NCBI RefSeq assembly: GCF_963678635.1
Contig: NC_087062.1
Coordinates: 87,147,845-87,211,844, forward strand
Direction of reading: 5' to 3'
Source: Symsagittifera roscoffensis
Taxonomy: Eukaryota; Xenacoelomorpha; Acoela; Convolutidae
DNA: 64,000 nt
Shown: piece after piece, positions 34,512 through 43,489 of the stretch
Layout: every line of letters starts with the position of its first letter
Position numbering within the stretch: position 1 is the first letter of the stretch
The notes under the pieces: model-generated
Told to the model about the DNA's origin: nothing
Databases searched by the model: none
What the model saw: the letters and a program-made list of their open reading frames with translations, nothing else
Made by a program: the position numbers and the translations under genes

Positions 34512-36281
34512 CTAATGCTTTCGGGTGAAATTTTTTTTGAGTGATTGCATTAATGTGGGGTATGGGGTAAGAAGATAATATTTATCTTCATCTGGGTTCA
34601 ATTGTACTACATTGTGGCTATTTTCTGATCCACATGGGATTGCGGTATCCCAAAAATATGTTCGTCTTGAAAGTGTGTCAACAAATTGTACTTTATTTTT
34701 ATAAAAGATAGGGATTCTTTTATAGCATCTTTTATCTTCAAAAACATATAGTGGTGATACTTTTTTGGTACAAGTATAAAACCATAAAATGTTTCCTTCG
34801 TAGTCTAAAAAATTTGATCTATTTCCTGATAGTAAATATCCTGCGTAGGGTATTTTTAATACTGCTAGTGCAAGTGATTGTAGGATTTGTGTCCTTTCTA
34901 ATTCGCATAGTTGGTGAAGTGTTTCTAATTCAGGGAGTGACATTTCCTGAAAAATTCGCCTAATTGTGTAGTCTAATTTCATATCTAAGTGAATATCGTA
35001 GTGGATATTACCAAAATAACAATTATTCATTAGTGATAGTTCTTGTAAACGTGTGCTTCCTGTGTCATGTGGCTTTAGATGTCCACCAGGTTGACCATTA
35101 CTTTTTTGAAAGTTAACTGGTATATATGATGTTCCTTCGTTTAGAGGATGACTTGTGGCATAAGGGTCAATTTTTATTTTTCCAGTGATCATGTCGAAAC
35201 CTTTTTCGTATTCAACTAATGTTTCAGAATATTGTGTTTTGTGAAGTGGATTTCTGTATTTGCATGCGAGTTCTGTTTCTTGATATATTTGAAAACGTGT
35301 CAATTTATTTTCTATATTATGGATATTTCGAAAATCAGTACTTTGTTTCCGTGATGGATTTACTTGTTCATATGGAATTGATTGTATAAAATATTTTTCG
35401 TGAAGTTTTATCATACGAGCGTGTATTTTTGCTACTTGAAATGTTGTACATGTATCTTCGGGGAACCAAACAATGGTTGCTTGTGTTCTCGTTGTAGGGT
35501 CGCAATAACCTTGATCATTTTTACAAGGTAATCGGATTCCTTGATAGATCATTGTGTTGTCAGATAAATCTCGTGTGAGTTGTACTTTTTCGAGTTGTAT
35601 TTTCCAATCGAAAAACATTATTTCTTGATATCCTTTATTTTTTGTGTCTGCTTTGCAGTTTGATGGATTATTTATACCAATGTGTGGTATCCAGTGCTTA
35701 TCGTGTATGTCATAAGTTAATCTTCCGTGTGCGCCGTAGTATGGGTATTTTTCATCTAGTTTTATATGTCCTTGATATCTTTCAAGTTCTGCTTGATGTA
35801 CAGAATCGACAAAGACTTGAAAATATACTAAGTTTCTGTCGGTGTTTTTATTTCTTTTGATATTTAGTCTGAGTAACTCGTTTTTACAATCGTCGGGATT
35901 TAGATGTAAAAGTCGTTCTATATTACTTTGGTAGAATGATTCGTGCTCAAGTCGGTTTTTATTTCCGTTTGAGACTTGTGAACAATGTACTTTCTTTTCG
36001 GAAAACGTTGCTGTAAATTTATATCCTATAACTGTTGTTGCTCGGGCTTTTGAATAGAGTGCCGCTATTACATTTGTAGTTTCTATAGCTTGTGGTTCTG
36101 TTTCGCATTGTGAGACTTGATTTATTGCATATTTGTGTAGTGTTTTTTGTTCATTTTCTTCACAATCGTAATGTGTTACTAATAAGTCTTGGGGTCCTGT
36201 GCGGGGAGAAGGATTTATGTTCTAATCGGAGATTATTAGAAAAAGGAGTTGGAGAAAAATCAATATTTTTAGAATATACAT
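34512..36281 (-). pseudogene. env: env glycoprotein, truncated duplicate (copy 2)
   Basis: ATG at 36281, signal peptide MYILKILIFLQLLFLII, then the same in-frame TAG as copy 1 (36222-36224). The ectodomain runs to 34512, where the duplicated unit ends, so the membrane-anchor region is absent. The largest frame within it is a 368-codon stretch identical to that in copy 1. It lies upstream of copy 1 in transcription order and cannot make a complete envelope protein. Confidence 0.75.
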
Positions 36282-37400
36282 GTATATGATAATCCTGAGT
36301 ACGGGTTATAAAATGTTATGTAACCAATTGTCTTTTTGGTATATCTGTCGTATTTATATATTACTTCAGTTGTTATGAATGGTGGTGGTAGTGATTGAGC
36401 CGTTATATTTGGTGGGTTTAATGGGTAAGGATGGTGAGCAATGTTGTTTAGTTTAACCGTGATTTCAAATTTTAATTGTAAACTATTTTGTTGGAGTATT
36501 TGGATGTTATGGTCACGAATGTCTTCGTGGATATCTTGTCTATATTGTAATCTATTAAATGCCCAGTTGTGGAGTCGGTTACTTTCTGGGTGTTGTCCAA
36601 ATAATGGTGGGGGTGCTGTGAATGTGTTCCAATCTAATCTTAAAGGGACATTTGTTGATGATTGTTCTCGATATCTAGCGTCGAGGTTATTTGGGAAATT
36701 TAAAGGAAAAGGCGTTGGTGAAATCTGGCTTATTGATGGTGTTGATGGTAGGGATAATGTTTCTGGTAGTGATGATGATGTTGTTGTATCTGTAGAAGTA
36801 TCTATTGGGTCATTTATTAAATTTGGTTCACCTTGTGTGAATGATTGTGTTGTCCAATATGGTAGTCGTGTTGTTTGGTTTGGGGGGTTAAAATGATTTT
36901 CACGTATTTGTTCAGATGTTGGTGTTGAACCTAAGTAATCTGAGGGTAGACTTGAGGTGCTACGTTGTGAAAGAAGTCTAGGGGTTTCCGGTAATATGCT
37001 AATTGGGTTTTCTGGAGTACTTGGTAATGGGGATTGGGGTATATCAAAATGAACTCGGGGGGTTTGAAAATTTCTATTTCGTCGTGGATGTATAATTTGT
37101 CTATTTATTTCAACTGTATTTTTTTTAACTTAGATTTCGTATTCTACTTAATTCTTGTGGTAGTGTTGGGTACAAGTTATATGTTGGTTCACTTAGAGGT
37201 GCCTGTCGCTGAACTGGTTCTAGTGGTTCAGATAAGCGAGCGTGTCGTTCTTCAAAAGTATATGGGTTATCTTGGAAAGAAATTCGTGTAGATATTTGGG
37301 GGTTTTGGGTAGTTGTAGGTGGTGTCGGGTTTTCTTGGAATGTTGTCGGTGAAGACTGACTGTGTGATTGTTGGTTAGCAATTTTTGAGGGTTTTTGAAT
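36269..37400 (-). pseudogene. Pro/Ser/Thr-rich ORF between s3 and env (copy 2, native 5' context)
   Basis: Open from just after a TAA at 37401-37403 to a TAA at 36269, about 370 codons, with one one-base shift at an A8 run near 37120. It has no ATG at its beginning and therefore escapes start-codon-based gene finding. The N-terminal two-thirds is rich in Pro, Ser, Thr and Gln (SSPTTFQENPTPPTTTQ; SSSLPETLSLPSTPSIS). The C-terminal third looks folded, with LRLDWNTF, NWAFNRLQYRQDIHEDI and VIYKYDRYTKKTIGYITFYN. Its last 13 nt overlap the env ATG. It may be made by frameshift or read-through from s3, by splicing, or from a non-AUG start. No family recognised. Confidence 0.55.
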
Positions 37401-37410
37401 TTATTTCTTC

Positions 37411-37512
37411 TTAGTGAAAAAATTTATGTTTATTGTAGTATTCTTCTAGAAAAAGAATTAAAAGGATTGTTGCTAAGGCGAATGTTATGACTGCCTTTTT
37501 ATACATTTGCAT
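37411..37512 (-). CDS. Small hydrophobic ORF s3 (33 residues)
   Basis: ATG at 37512 lies inside s2. The product has MQMYKKA, one helix VITFALATILLILFL, and a polar end, EEYYNKHKFFH. Its TAA at 37411-37413 lies at the very start of the 2.93-kb duplicated unit. It is the third member of a run of tiny, overlapping membrane ORFs. Function unknown. Confidence 0.42.
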   Translation of the reverse strand: MQMYKKAVITFALATILLILFLEEYYNKHKFFH

Positions 37513-37598
37513 ATTGTCAATATGAGGGATGATAAAAATGTTATAAAAATTACAAATAGTAAAAAAATATCTGTTCTACTAAAAATGGTTCGTATCAT
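37485..37598 (-). CDS. Small hydrophobic ORF s2 (37 residues)
   Basis: ATG at 37598 directly follows the s1 stop (TAAATG). The product has a short polar start (MIRTIFSRTD), one 18-19-residue hydrophobic helix (IFLLFVIFITFLSSLILTI), and a Cys/Lys/Arg tail (CKCIKRQS). Topology is that of a single-pass mini membrane protein with a palmitoylation-prone juxtamembrane cysteine pair. It overlaps s3 by 28 nt. Function unknown. Confidence 0.45.
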   Translation of the reverse strand: MIRTIFSRTDIFLLFVIFITFLSSLILTICKCIKRQS

Positions 37599-37826
37599 TT
37601 AAATAAATTTTTGGTTTTCGTACCTGTGAATATGGTCAATGGCTTTTGAAAGTTGGAGATATAGTTCAAATATGGAATAGAAAATTAAAAAAATATTGCA
37701 AAAAATGATTAAGATTATTACAAAAGCTTCAAAGATATCAAAAAAGAATATGAATAAAGGTTTAAATGTTGTTAAAAAGTTTATGAAAATGTTGAGAATT
37801 ATGTTGACTGATCGAGAGAAGAGCAT
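37599..37826 (-). CDS. Small hydrophobic ORF s1 (75 residues)
   Basis: Starts MLFSRSVNIILNIF and is almost entirely Phe/Ile/Leu up to residue 55, with two or three potential membrane helices (about 8-25, 27-45, 45-58), then a polar tail, KAIDHIHRYENQKFI. Its TAA (37601-37599) is followed without a gap by the ATG of s2. No family recognised. In viruses, proteins of this size and character are often membrane-permeabilising or assembly factors, but that is analogy only. A chance ORF in AT-rich DNA is possible, although the abutting arrangement with s2 and s3 argues against it. Confidence 0.5.
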   Translation of the reverse strand: MLFSRSVNIILNIFINFLTTFKPLFIFFFDIFEAFVIILIIFCNIFLIFYSIFELYLQLSKAIDHIHRYENQKFI

Positions 37827-38420
37827 TTAAGAAATGGCTTCTTGATCGAATATTTTTTGTTGTTTGGGGCAATTTTCAAGTGTGGTTGAATTATTTATTG
37901 GTTTTCTGACAAGTGGGTTGAGTTTTGTGAAAAATTGTTGGGGGCGAATTTTATGGTATTCGGGAGGTCTTCTTTTACTTTATTTTTATTTGTCAGTCGA
38001 TCTGGGGTATTTTTGAGATTTTTGTACTTTAGGCTAAATTAATATGGTTGTTCTTTTACTTTAGGCTAATTTAACATTTTTGTTTGGGGGGTTTTTGAGG
38101 TCTGAGTTGGGAAAATATTGTTGATCTTTGCGTTATTAGATAAGTGAGGGTTATGATATTATGGTGGTATTTATTTTAGTTGTCAAGTTTGAGTGGTTTG
38201 CTTATTTTTGACCTGGAGGTTGTAAAGTTATAGTTATAGTTATGCCTGGAGTTTAATATCTTTCGTCTAATTGGTTTGTGTTAGAGTTATAGAAGGTGAC
38301 GGATTGAATGAATCCTATTGGCTAATTTTGAACTAGAATCGCTGCGTGTTTGTCAGCATGTTATTTTGAAAAAAGACAGTTTAAAATGTTTCAGAGGTGC
38401 AAAGATTATTAATTTTAAAA
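37827..38420 (-). other. Non-coding spacer between integrase and the small membrane ORFs
   Basis: About 590 bp without an ATG-initiated frame over 40 codons on the coding strand. It contains the motif tttagcctaaagta twice (minus strand, near 38035 and 38062). A spacer here is a plausible place for a splice acceptor or internal promoter of an env-type subgenomic RNA, but no site is decisive. Confidence 0.4.
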
Positions 38421-40040
38421 TTAAAGCTGTTTTTGAAATTCAACTTTCTTTAATATTTTAGATTGTGGAATGAATGATTTGTAGTTTTTGCGTGGTTGAT
38501 TTCTGAGTCGTGATGACTCTCTATGTTCTGATTTCTCGAATTGTTCTTGGGGTATAAATTTTTCTCTCATTTTTCTATTTTTTCTTTCTTTTTGAGGTAT
38601 AATTTGATCTAGCTTTTTTGTATTGTTTTTGGTTGTAGTTGATTTTTTATTTTGTTTTTCAAGGTGAATGTCATTTTGTTCTTTTATTTCATTTTCCGTA
38701 TGTGGGTGATTTTGAATAACTTTTAAACCTGTGAAAGAATATAATTGAGTTAGTTCACGTAGTGCGTATTCTTTTGGGTAATAAGGTAAGAGATTGTTTC
38801 GATGTTGAACAATTTCTTTTTGGTCTGAGTCGGTGATTTTATATGTTACATCAATGGGTTTGGCGATTATTTGGTATGGTCCCTTACGAAGGGGTTGTAA
38901 TTTTTTAGAAATTCCTTTTTGAGTATTAAAATTAGGTATTAAAACAAATGTTCCAATTTTTAAATCGGAGGCTGGTGTAAAGCGTGAATTTATTTGTTCG
39001 TTAATGTTTTGCCTTTGTAACATTTTTTTCGTTACTTTTTGGTAAATTTTATTGTGTTTTTTATCTCTATTTAAAATCCATTCGGTGTGTGTACCGGAGG
39101 CTAATTTAAGGATTTGTGGGTGATGAAAATGATCTTCATCATGTGTGTGTAAAGGTAGGTTATAACAAATTGAGTCTTTATTCGGTTGACAATGACCTTG
39201 TCCATTTTTATGAGAGTTTGCTGTAAACATAATTGGTTTACGTGGCTTTTGATTAAAAACCATTTCATATGGTGACATTCCTAGAGTTGTCGTAATTTGT
39301 GAATTATTTGCTAAGGGAAATACTTTTACATCTGCTGACCATTCGGTGTATCTTGTATCATTACCATTTATGATACATCTAAGATATTCTTGTAGTGAAC
39401 GGTTCATACCTTCGACTAAACCGTTTGTCCAAGGTGCATGAGATGTACGTGGTTTGTGCTTAATGTTATATAAATGACATAGTGTGATGATTTCATTCTT
39501 TATGAATTCTGTACCGTTGTCTGTAACTAATATTTCGGGTAATCCGAACTTGGCTATCCAGTGTTCATAAAGTGTTGTGTAAGCGTAAAAGCGTTACAAT
39601 GTGGTACTGGGTTAAGTGCTACATAATATGTAAATGCGTCAACAATTACCATAATGTAGGAGTTTCCTTCAGATGATGGGGAAATTGGTCCTTTTGTATC
39701 GAATGAGATACGATGGTTAAAATATAAACTTTGTCCTTTAAAATCTTGTTTTTGTGCTATTTGTTTTTGATTTGGATAAGGTTTATTTAGCTGACATACT
39801 ATACAATCATTGCATAGTACTTTTATCCAAATTGGTGCATTTGGGAAATAAAAATTTTGTATGAAATTTGAATATGTTTTCTCTGATCCAGAGTGTCCTT
39901 TAATGTTTTGTGTATGTGAAATGTTAAAAGCTATGAGAATCATACTTAAAGGGAGACAGGGAACTGTAGATTCCTTTAATTGATATTCTAGAAGGTCTGT
40001 GTTTTCATTAATTGTTGTATTATTAAATTTTCGAAAATAT
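38421..40040 (-). pseudogene. pol: Integrase, Ty3/Gypsy type, frameshifted near 39.57 kb
   Basis: The N-terminal frame (39943-39554) shows the zinc-binding HHCC set: SHTQNIKGHSG then CNDCIVC. The core follows with FDTKGP (first Asp), TDNGTEF (second Asp, near 39.5 kb) and the Glu of GLVEGMNRSL. The second frame (39407-38421) carries TTTLGMSPYEMVF, the GPY/F module RKGPYQII, and a basic tail ending LKKVEFQKQL. One shift near 39570 separates the halves. The DDE triad is retained in sequence. The GPY/F module is typical of Metaviridae and gammaretroviral integrases. Confidence 0.88.
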
Positions 40041-40042
40041 GC

Positions 40043-40285
40043 TCAGTCTCTCCTCTCGACTGGTACTCGTCGTCTCCGATCTAGTGTCCGATCTGGATGT
40101 GCCTGCTACTTCCTCGATTGGTTGGTTGACAGGTCCTATCCTTTTCCTAGGATGAATTGTCCTCCTCATCGGTGCTTCTCCCAACGATCTTGTACGTCTG
40201 TTCTTCGACCTGGTTCACCGGAGCTTTGTTGCCGGTAATTAGTGACGGCTGGGACCGTACCCAAGCGTGTTTCCAGGTTAGGAGG
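40043..40285. other. ~240-bp GC-richer foreign insertion within pol linker
   Basis: Between the linker frame (ending KPVKADI at 40290) and its continuation (YFRKFNNTTINEN from 40040) lies about 240 bp. It is much richer in G+C than the surroundings and breaks the polyprotein with stops. Its plus strand starts ctcagtctctcctctcgac and ends gtttccaggttaggaggta. No terminal inverted repeats, poly-A tail, tRNA-like boxes or clear target-site duplication could be seen, so its class is unknown. Confidence 0.55.
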
Positions 40286-40616
40286 TACAAATATCTGCCT
40301 TTACGGGTTTAGTTTTATATTTGTGCCATGATTTTAGTTGTCTAATTACTGGGTCAAGATTTTGATATTGTTTCAAGGTATTAATTGTAATTTTATCTGT
40401 TGGGGGGAGAAAAATGTTTTCAATTTCTGATTTAGATAAAGGAATTGTGTCAAGTGGGTCATGGAGGTCAAAAACTTGATTTATTGTGTATTTTGAATCG
40501 TTTGTTTGTGGTCCTGATAAATTTATTTTATCAGTTAGATTTTCTTTTTCAATTAATGGAAAAAGGTCTTTTTTATGTGGGTATTGTTTTTACTCTTTTT
40601 TGTTGTGTGTTATTTT

Positions 40617-42427
40617 TTATCCATTGTGAATATGGAATTGGTTTAAAAGTAGATCAACTTCGTAGTGGTTATTTTGACAATCTAAATAAAGTGGGAAGTG
40701 TTGTAGATTATTTATCTGTGATTGTTCAACGTCAGTTTTTACTGCATATTTGCATTCTAGTCGGGGTGATGTTTCATTTTCTGCAAGGTAGAATTTTATA
40801 TTTTTGGGTATTTCAACTGTAGTTTTACGTGTAAGTAATTCAGGTGGTGTATTTCGACTTAATGTGTCTGGTAATGCAAGATTTTTTCCTGCTGTCCAAA
40901 CTATATGTAAGTTTGGAAATTTCATTAGAATTAATTGAAATCTATAAACTCGATGATTTGGATTTGATTTTTGTGTAAAAATATAATTGGTTTGTGATCC
41001 GTAAAAAGAACTGTCGGATGTTTTGATCCAAGTATCAGAAATTCATATTCTGTTAGTGTATATATTATGGCTGTACATTCTCTCAATAGAGTTGAGAGTC
41101 GTAGCTCTGCTTGAGTGAATAATCGAGAATTTGCTGATATAAGGTTCATTTTGTTTGTACCATTGTGTGATTGTAATAATGCTGCGCCGATGCCAAAATT
41201 TAAAGCATCGCACATTGCATAGAATGGTTGATTTGGATCTGGAATTGTATTTGAAATTTGTTCAGTTAGAAGTTTTTTGATTTCTTCAAATCGTGTTTGA
41301 TGTTCAGTATTCCATTCAAAATTATTTTGTTGTCTGAGGATATTATAGAATGGTCTTAAATATAATTGCATTTTATAAACGTATTTGCTTAAGAAATTTA
41401 ACATTCCAAGGAATTCTTGGATTTTCTTTTTGTTTGTTGGTGGTTGAAGTTTTTGAATAGCATCAATGCGTGATTTTAATGGAGTGATTGTTTTTCTTTC
41501 TATATTATGTCCTAAAAATTTAACTCGTGTTAAAAAGAAGTGTGATTTATCGGGGGCGGCCTTCAGATTTTCGTTCTGAAGTATTTTATAATAGTGTTCT
41601 AAAACTGTAAACATTTCTTCTTTTGTCTGTGATTGCATAAAAACATCGTCTAAACAGGTGATTGCGTTTTTCTTAAGTATTAGTGGTCTAAAAATTTTGC
41701 TCATAAAAGCTGAAAATGCTGCTGGTCCTATGGATATTCCATAGAATAGGCGGTTGAATTCATATTGTTGATTTCCAATAACAAATTGTGTTAAACGTCT
41801 TGATTGTTCATCTAGTGGCATTTGATTGTATGCACTATTCATATCTGCGGTTGTAAAGTATTTTCCGTTTATTTTTGTTAAAATAACTTGTATTGGTTCA
41901 ATAGGCCAATTGCATTTTGATTCGTCTATTAGTGAATTGAGATATCTAGCGTCTAAAACTATTTTTAATGATTCCCCTTTTGCTAGGATGATAACAGGAT
42001 TAATAAATGTGTTACCTTTTGGTTGTTCTTCTTTGTTTACCGGTGAGATAATTTTGTATTGCTCTAAAATATCGAGTAATCTATTTACTTTATCGTGTAA
42101 ATGAATTGGTACTTTACTTGCTCTTTGTTTTTTGAAAACTGCGTCAGGTTTTAACGGGAGGTGTAGTGATGAACTGATTTTTCCATTATCAAATTTTGAT
42201 GTTGCATAGACTGATGAATATTTTATTAGCTGTTTGGCTAATTTATCAAATTCGTCTTGTGTTATTTGTGAATGTTGGAAGTTAAACATTGTTAAAATTT
42301 TCTGCTGATCTTCTGTATAGTTGGTTATGTTGAATGTAGGTTTGAAATATGGGGTTTTTGTGAAATAATCTGTATTTCTTTTTTCATTACTTATTATATT
42401 ATTTATGGATAGTTCTTCATTAAACAA
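40617..42427 (-). pseudogene. pol: Reverse transcriptase-RNase H, Ty3/Gypsy type, damaged active site
   Basis: A 498-codon frame (42427-40931) carries RT motifs in order: PIHLHDKVNRLLD (107-119), KIVLDARYLNSLI (155-167), TTADMNSAYNQMP (192-204, first catalytic Asp), FYGISIGPAAF (228-238), ITCLDDVFMQ (256-265), and FLGHNI in the connection. The catalytic box reads CLDD instead of YxDD: TGT at 41654-41656. RNase H residues Asp407 (CDALN), Glu450 (RECTA) and Asp477 (FTDHK) are visible. A shift at 40.93 kb moves the end of RNase H to the next frame (40925-40617; TAGKNLALPDTLSR). Family identity is firm, and activity is not expected. Confidence 0.9.
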
Positions 42428-42852
42428 TTGTGGATTGACAAATATCTAATATTTGGAGTATATTATTTACGCGGTATGCTTTTTCATGTATGGGTGATAT
42501 TGTAGCGTTTGTTTCGCAATATCCTAAAAGTCCTAAGGGTAATGTTACTTGATACGGTGTATTGTTATATACATGTAACGAAATGATGTCTGAATTCGTA
42601 TTTTTCAAATATTTTATAGATGAAATCGTGATTTTGAAAAACTTATGGATAGGTTTGAATTCAAAGTCTGACATAAAGAGTTGTTGTTTGTTTTGATTTT
42701 TATCATATTGGTGAACTTGTTTTATTGAAAAGTTATATATATTTACTGATAGTGGTTTCAGGTGTTTCCGTTGTTGGTTATAAATTGGATAAAATTTTGA
42801 AAAGAATGGTGGTTGTTTAAAAAATGTTAGAGCTGTGTTTTTTGTTTTTGTA
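42420..42852 (-). pseudogene. Protease-RT linker frame
   Basis: After the shift at 42.86 kb an open frame continues to 42420 (ending QSTIV, stop), then overlaps the RT frame by a few bases. It includes SDFEFKPIHKFFKI and LPLGLLGYCETNATISP. In Gypsy polyproteins a similar beta-rich segment precedes RT. No separate enzymatic function. Confidence 0.6.
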
Positions 42853-42855
42853 TAC

Positions 42856-43488
42856 TTATCTTTGATTCAAGATGTTGATTGTTGGTATATATTTCGATAT
42901 AAATGGTATGCCAATGATATTGTGTTTAATATCTGTGATGTGAAATATTTGTTTAAATGGCTTGTTTAGACTTTTATTTTGCTCCGTTGTTCTTGTGGGG
43001 AGAAGGAATAATATAACTTTTCCATAATTTACTAATGTTGATCCTTGTGCTGTTGCTAGTTTACTAGAGGTTGCAAGAGGCGTTAATTTTGGGTGTAATG
43101 TTTTGATTTCATTCCATGTGGGAATGTTAATTATGTTTAATTCTGCTCCTGAATCAATTGAAAAATCAATTTCAAGATCTGGTGGTTGAAATTCTTTGTT
43201 TCTTGGACTTTCTAAAAGAAATGGTATTGTCCAAATTTTTTCTTTGGGTTGTTCTTTTTGTACATTTTGGTAGATGTGATTTGTACTTAAGCATTCTGTT
43301 TTGTCATTTTCATTGGGTTTATTTACGGTGTTGATTTTGTTTACTTCTTGTGCAGTTTGTGTAGTATTGATGGGTTCAATATAATAATTGTAATAATTGT
43401 GAAGAAGTTCCAATTGATTTTCATATATATGTGATGTAAAAGGTTGTTCATATATAATAGGTTCGTAGTCGTTTTCGACTGCTATCAT
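42856..43488 (-). pseudogene. pro: Retropepsin (protease) region of pol
   Basis: Continuous with the gag tail frame. The active-site loop reads FSIDSGAELNII, the D[ST]GA hallmark of retroviral aspartic proteases, followed about 80 residues later by HNIIGIPF, matching the conserved second glycine-loop region (xIIGxxx). The frame ends at 42856 with a premature stop, and a one-base shift reopens it into the protease-RT linker. The active site itself appears intact. Confidence 0.8.
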
Positions 43489-43489
43489 A

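Larger units (their letters stand above)
34485..37415 (-). repeat. Internal duplication unit, copy 2 (2931 bp)
   Basis: Nearly identical to 31547-34477 at a constant offset of 2938 bp with no indel. The only difference noticed in reading is two adjacent-region bases (aaaatccgttc at 32969 against aaaagtcgttc at 35907). Seven bases separate the copies. Its high-coordinate end continues into s3 and integrase, the native upstream context. Confidence 0.95.

Noticed and set aside
36269-36281. Env and pre-env ORF as two functional copies
   Set aside because: The upstream env copy lacks the membrane anchor and both share a stop and a frameshift, so this is a duplication of defective sequence, not two genes.
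39999-40238. 79-codon plus-strand frame
   Set aside because: It spans the edge of the foreign insertion and antisense pol. No domain, and it is likely chance in the GC-richer insert.
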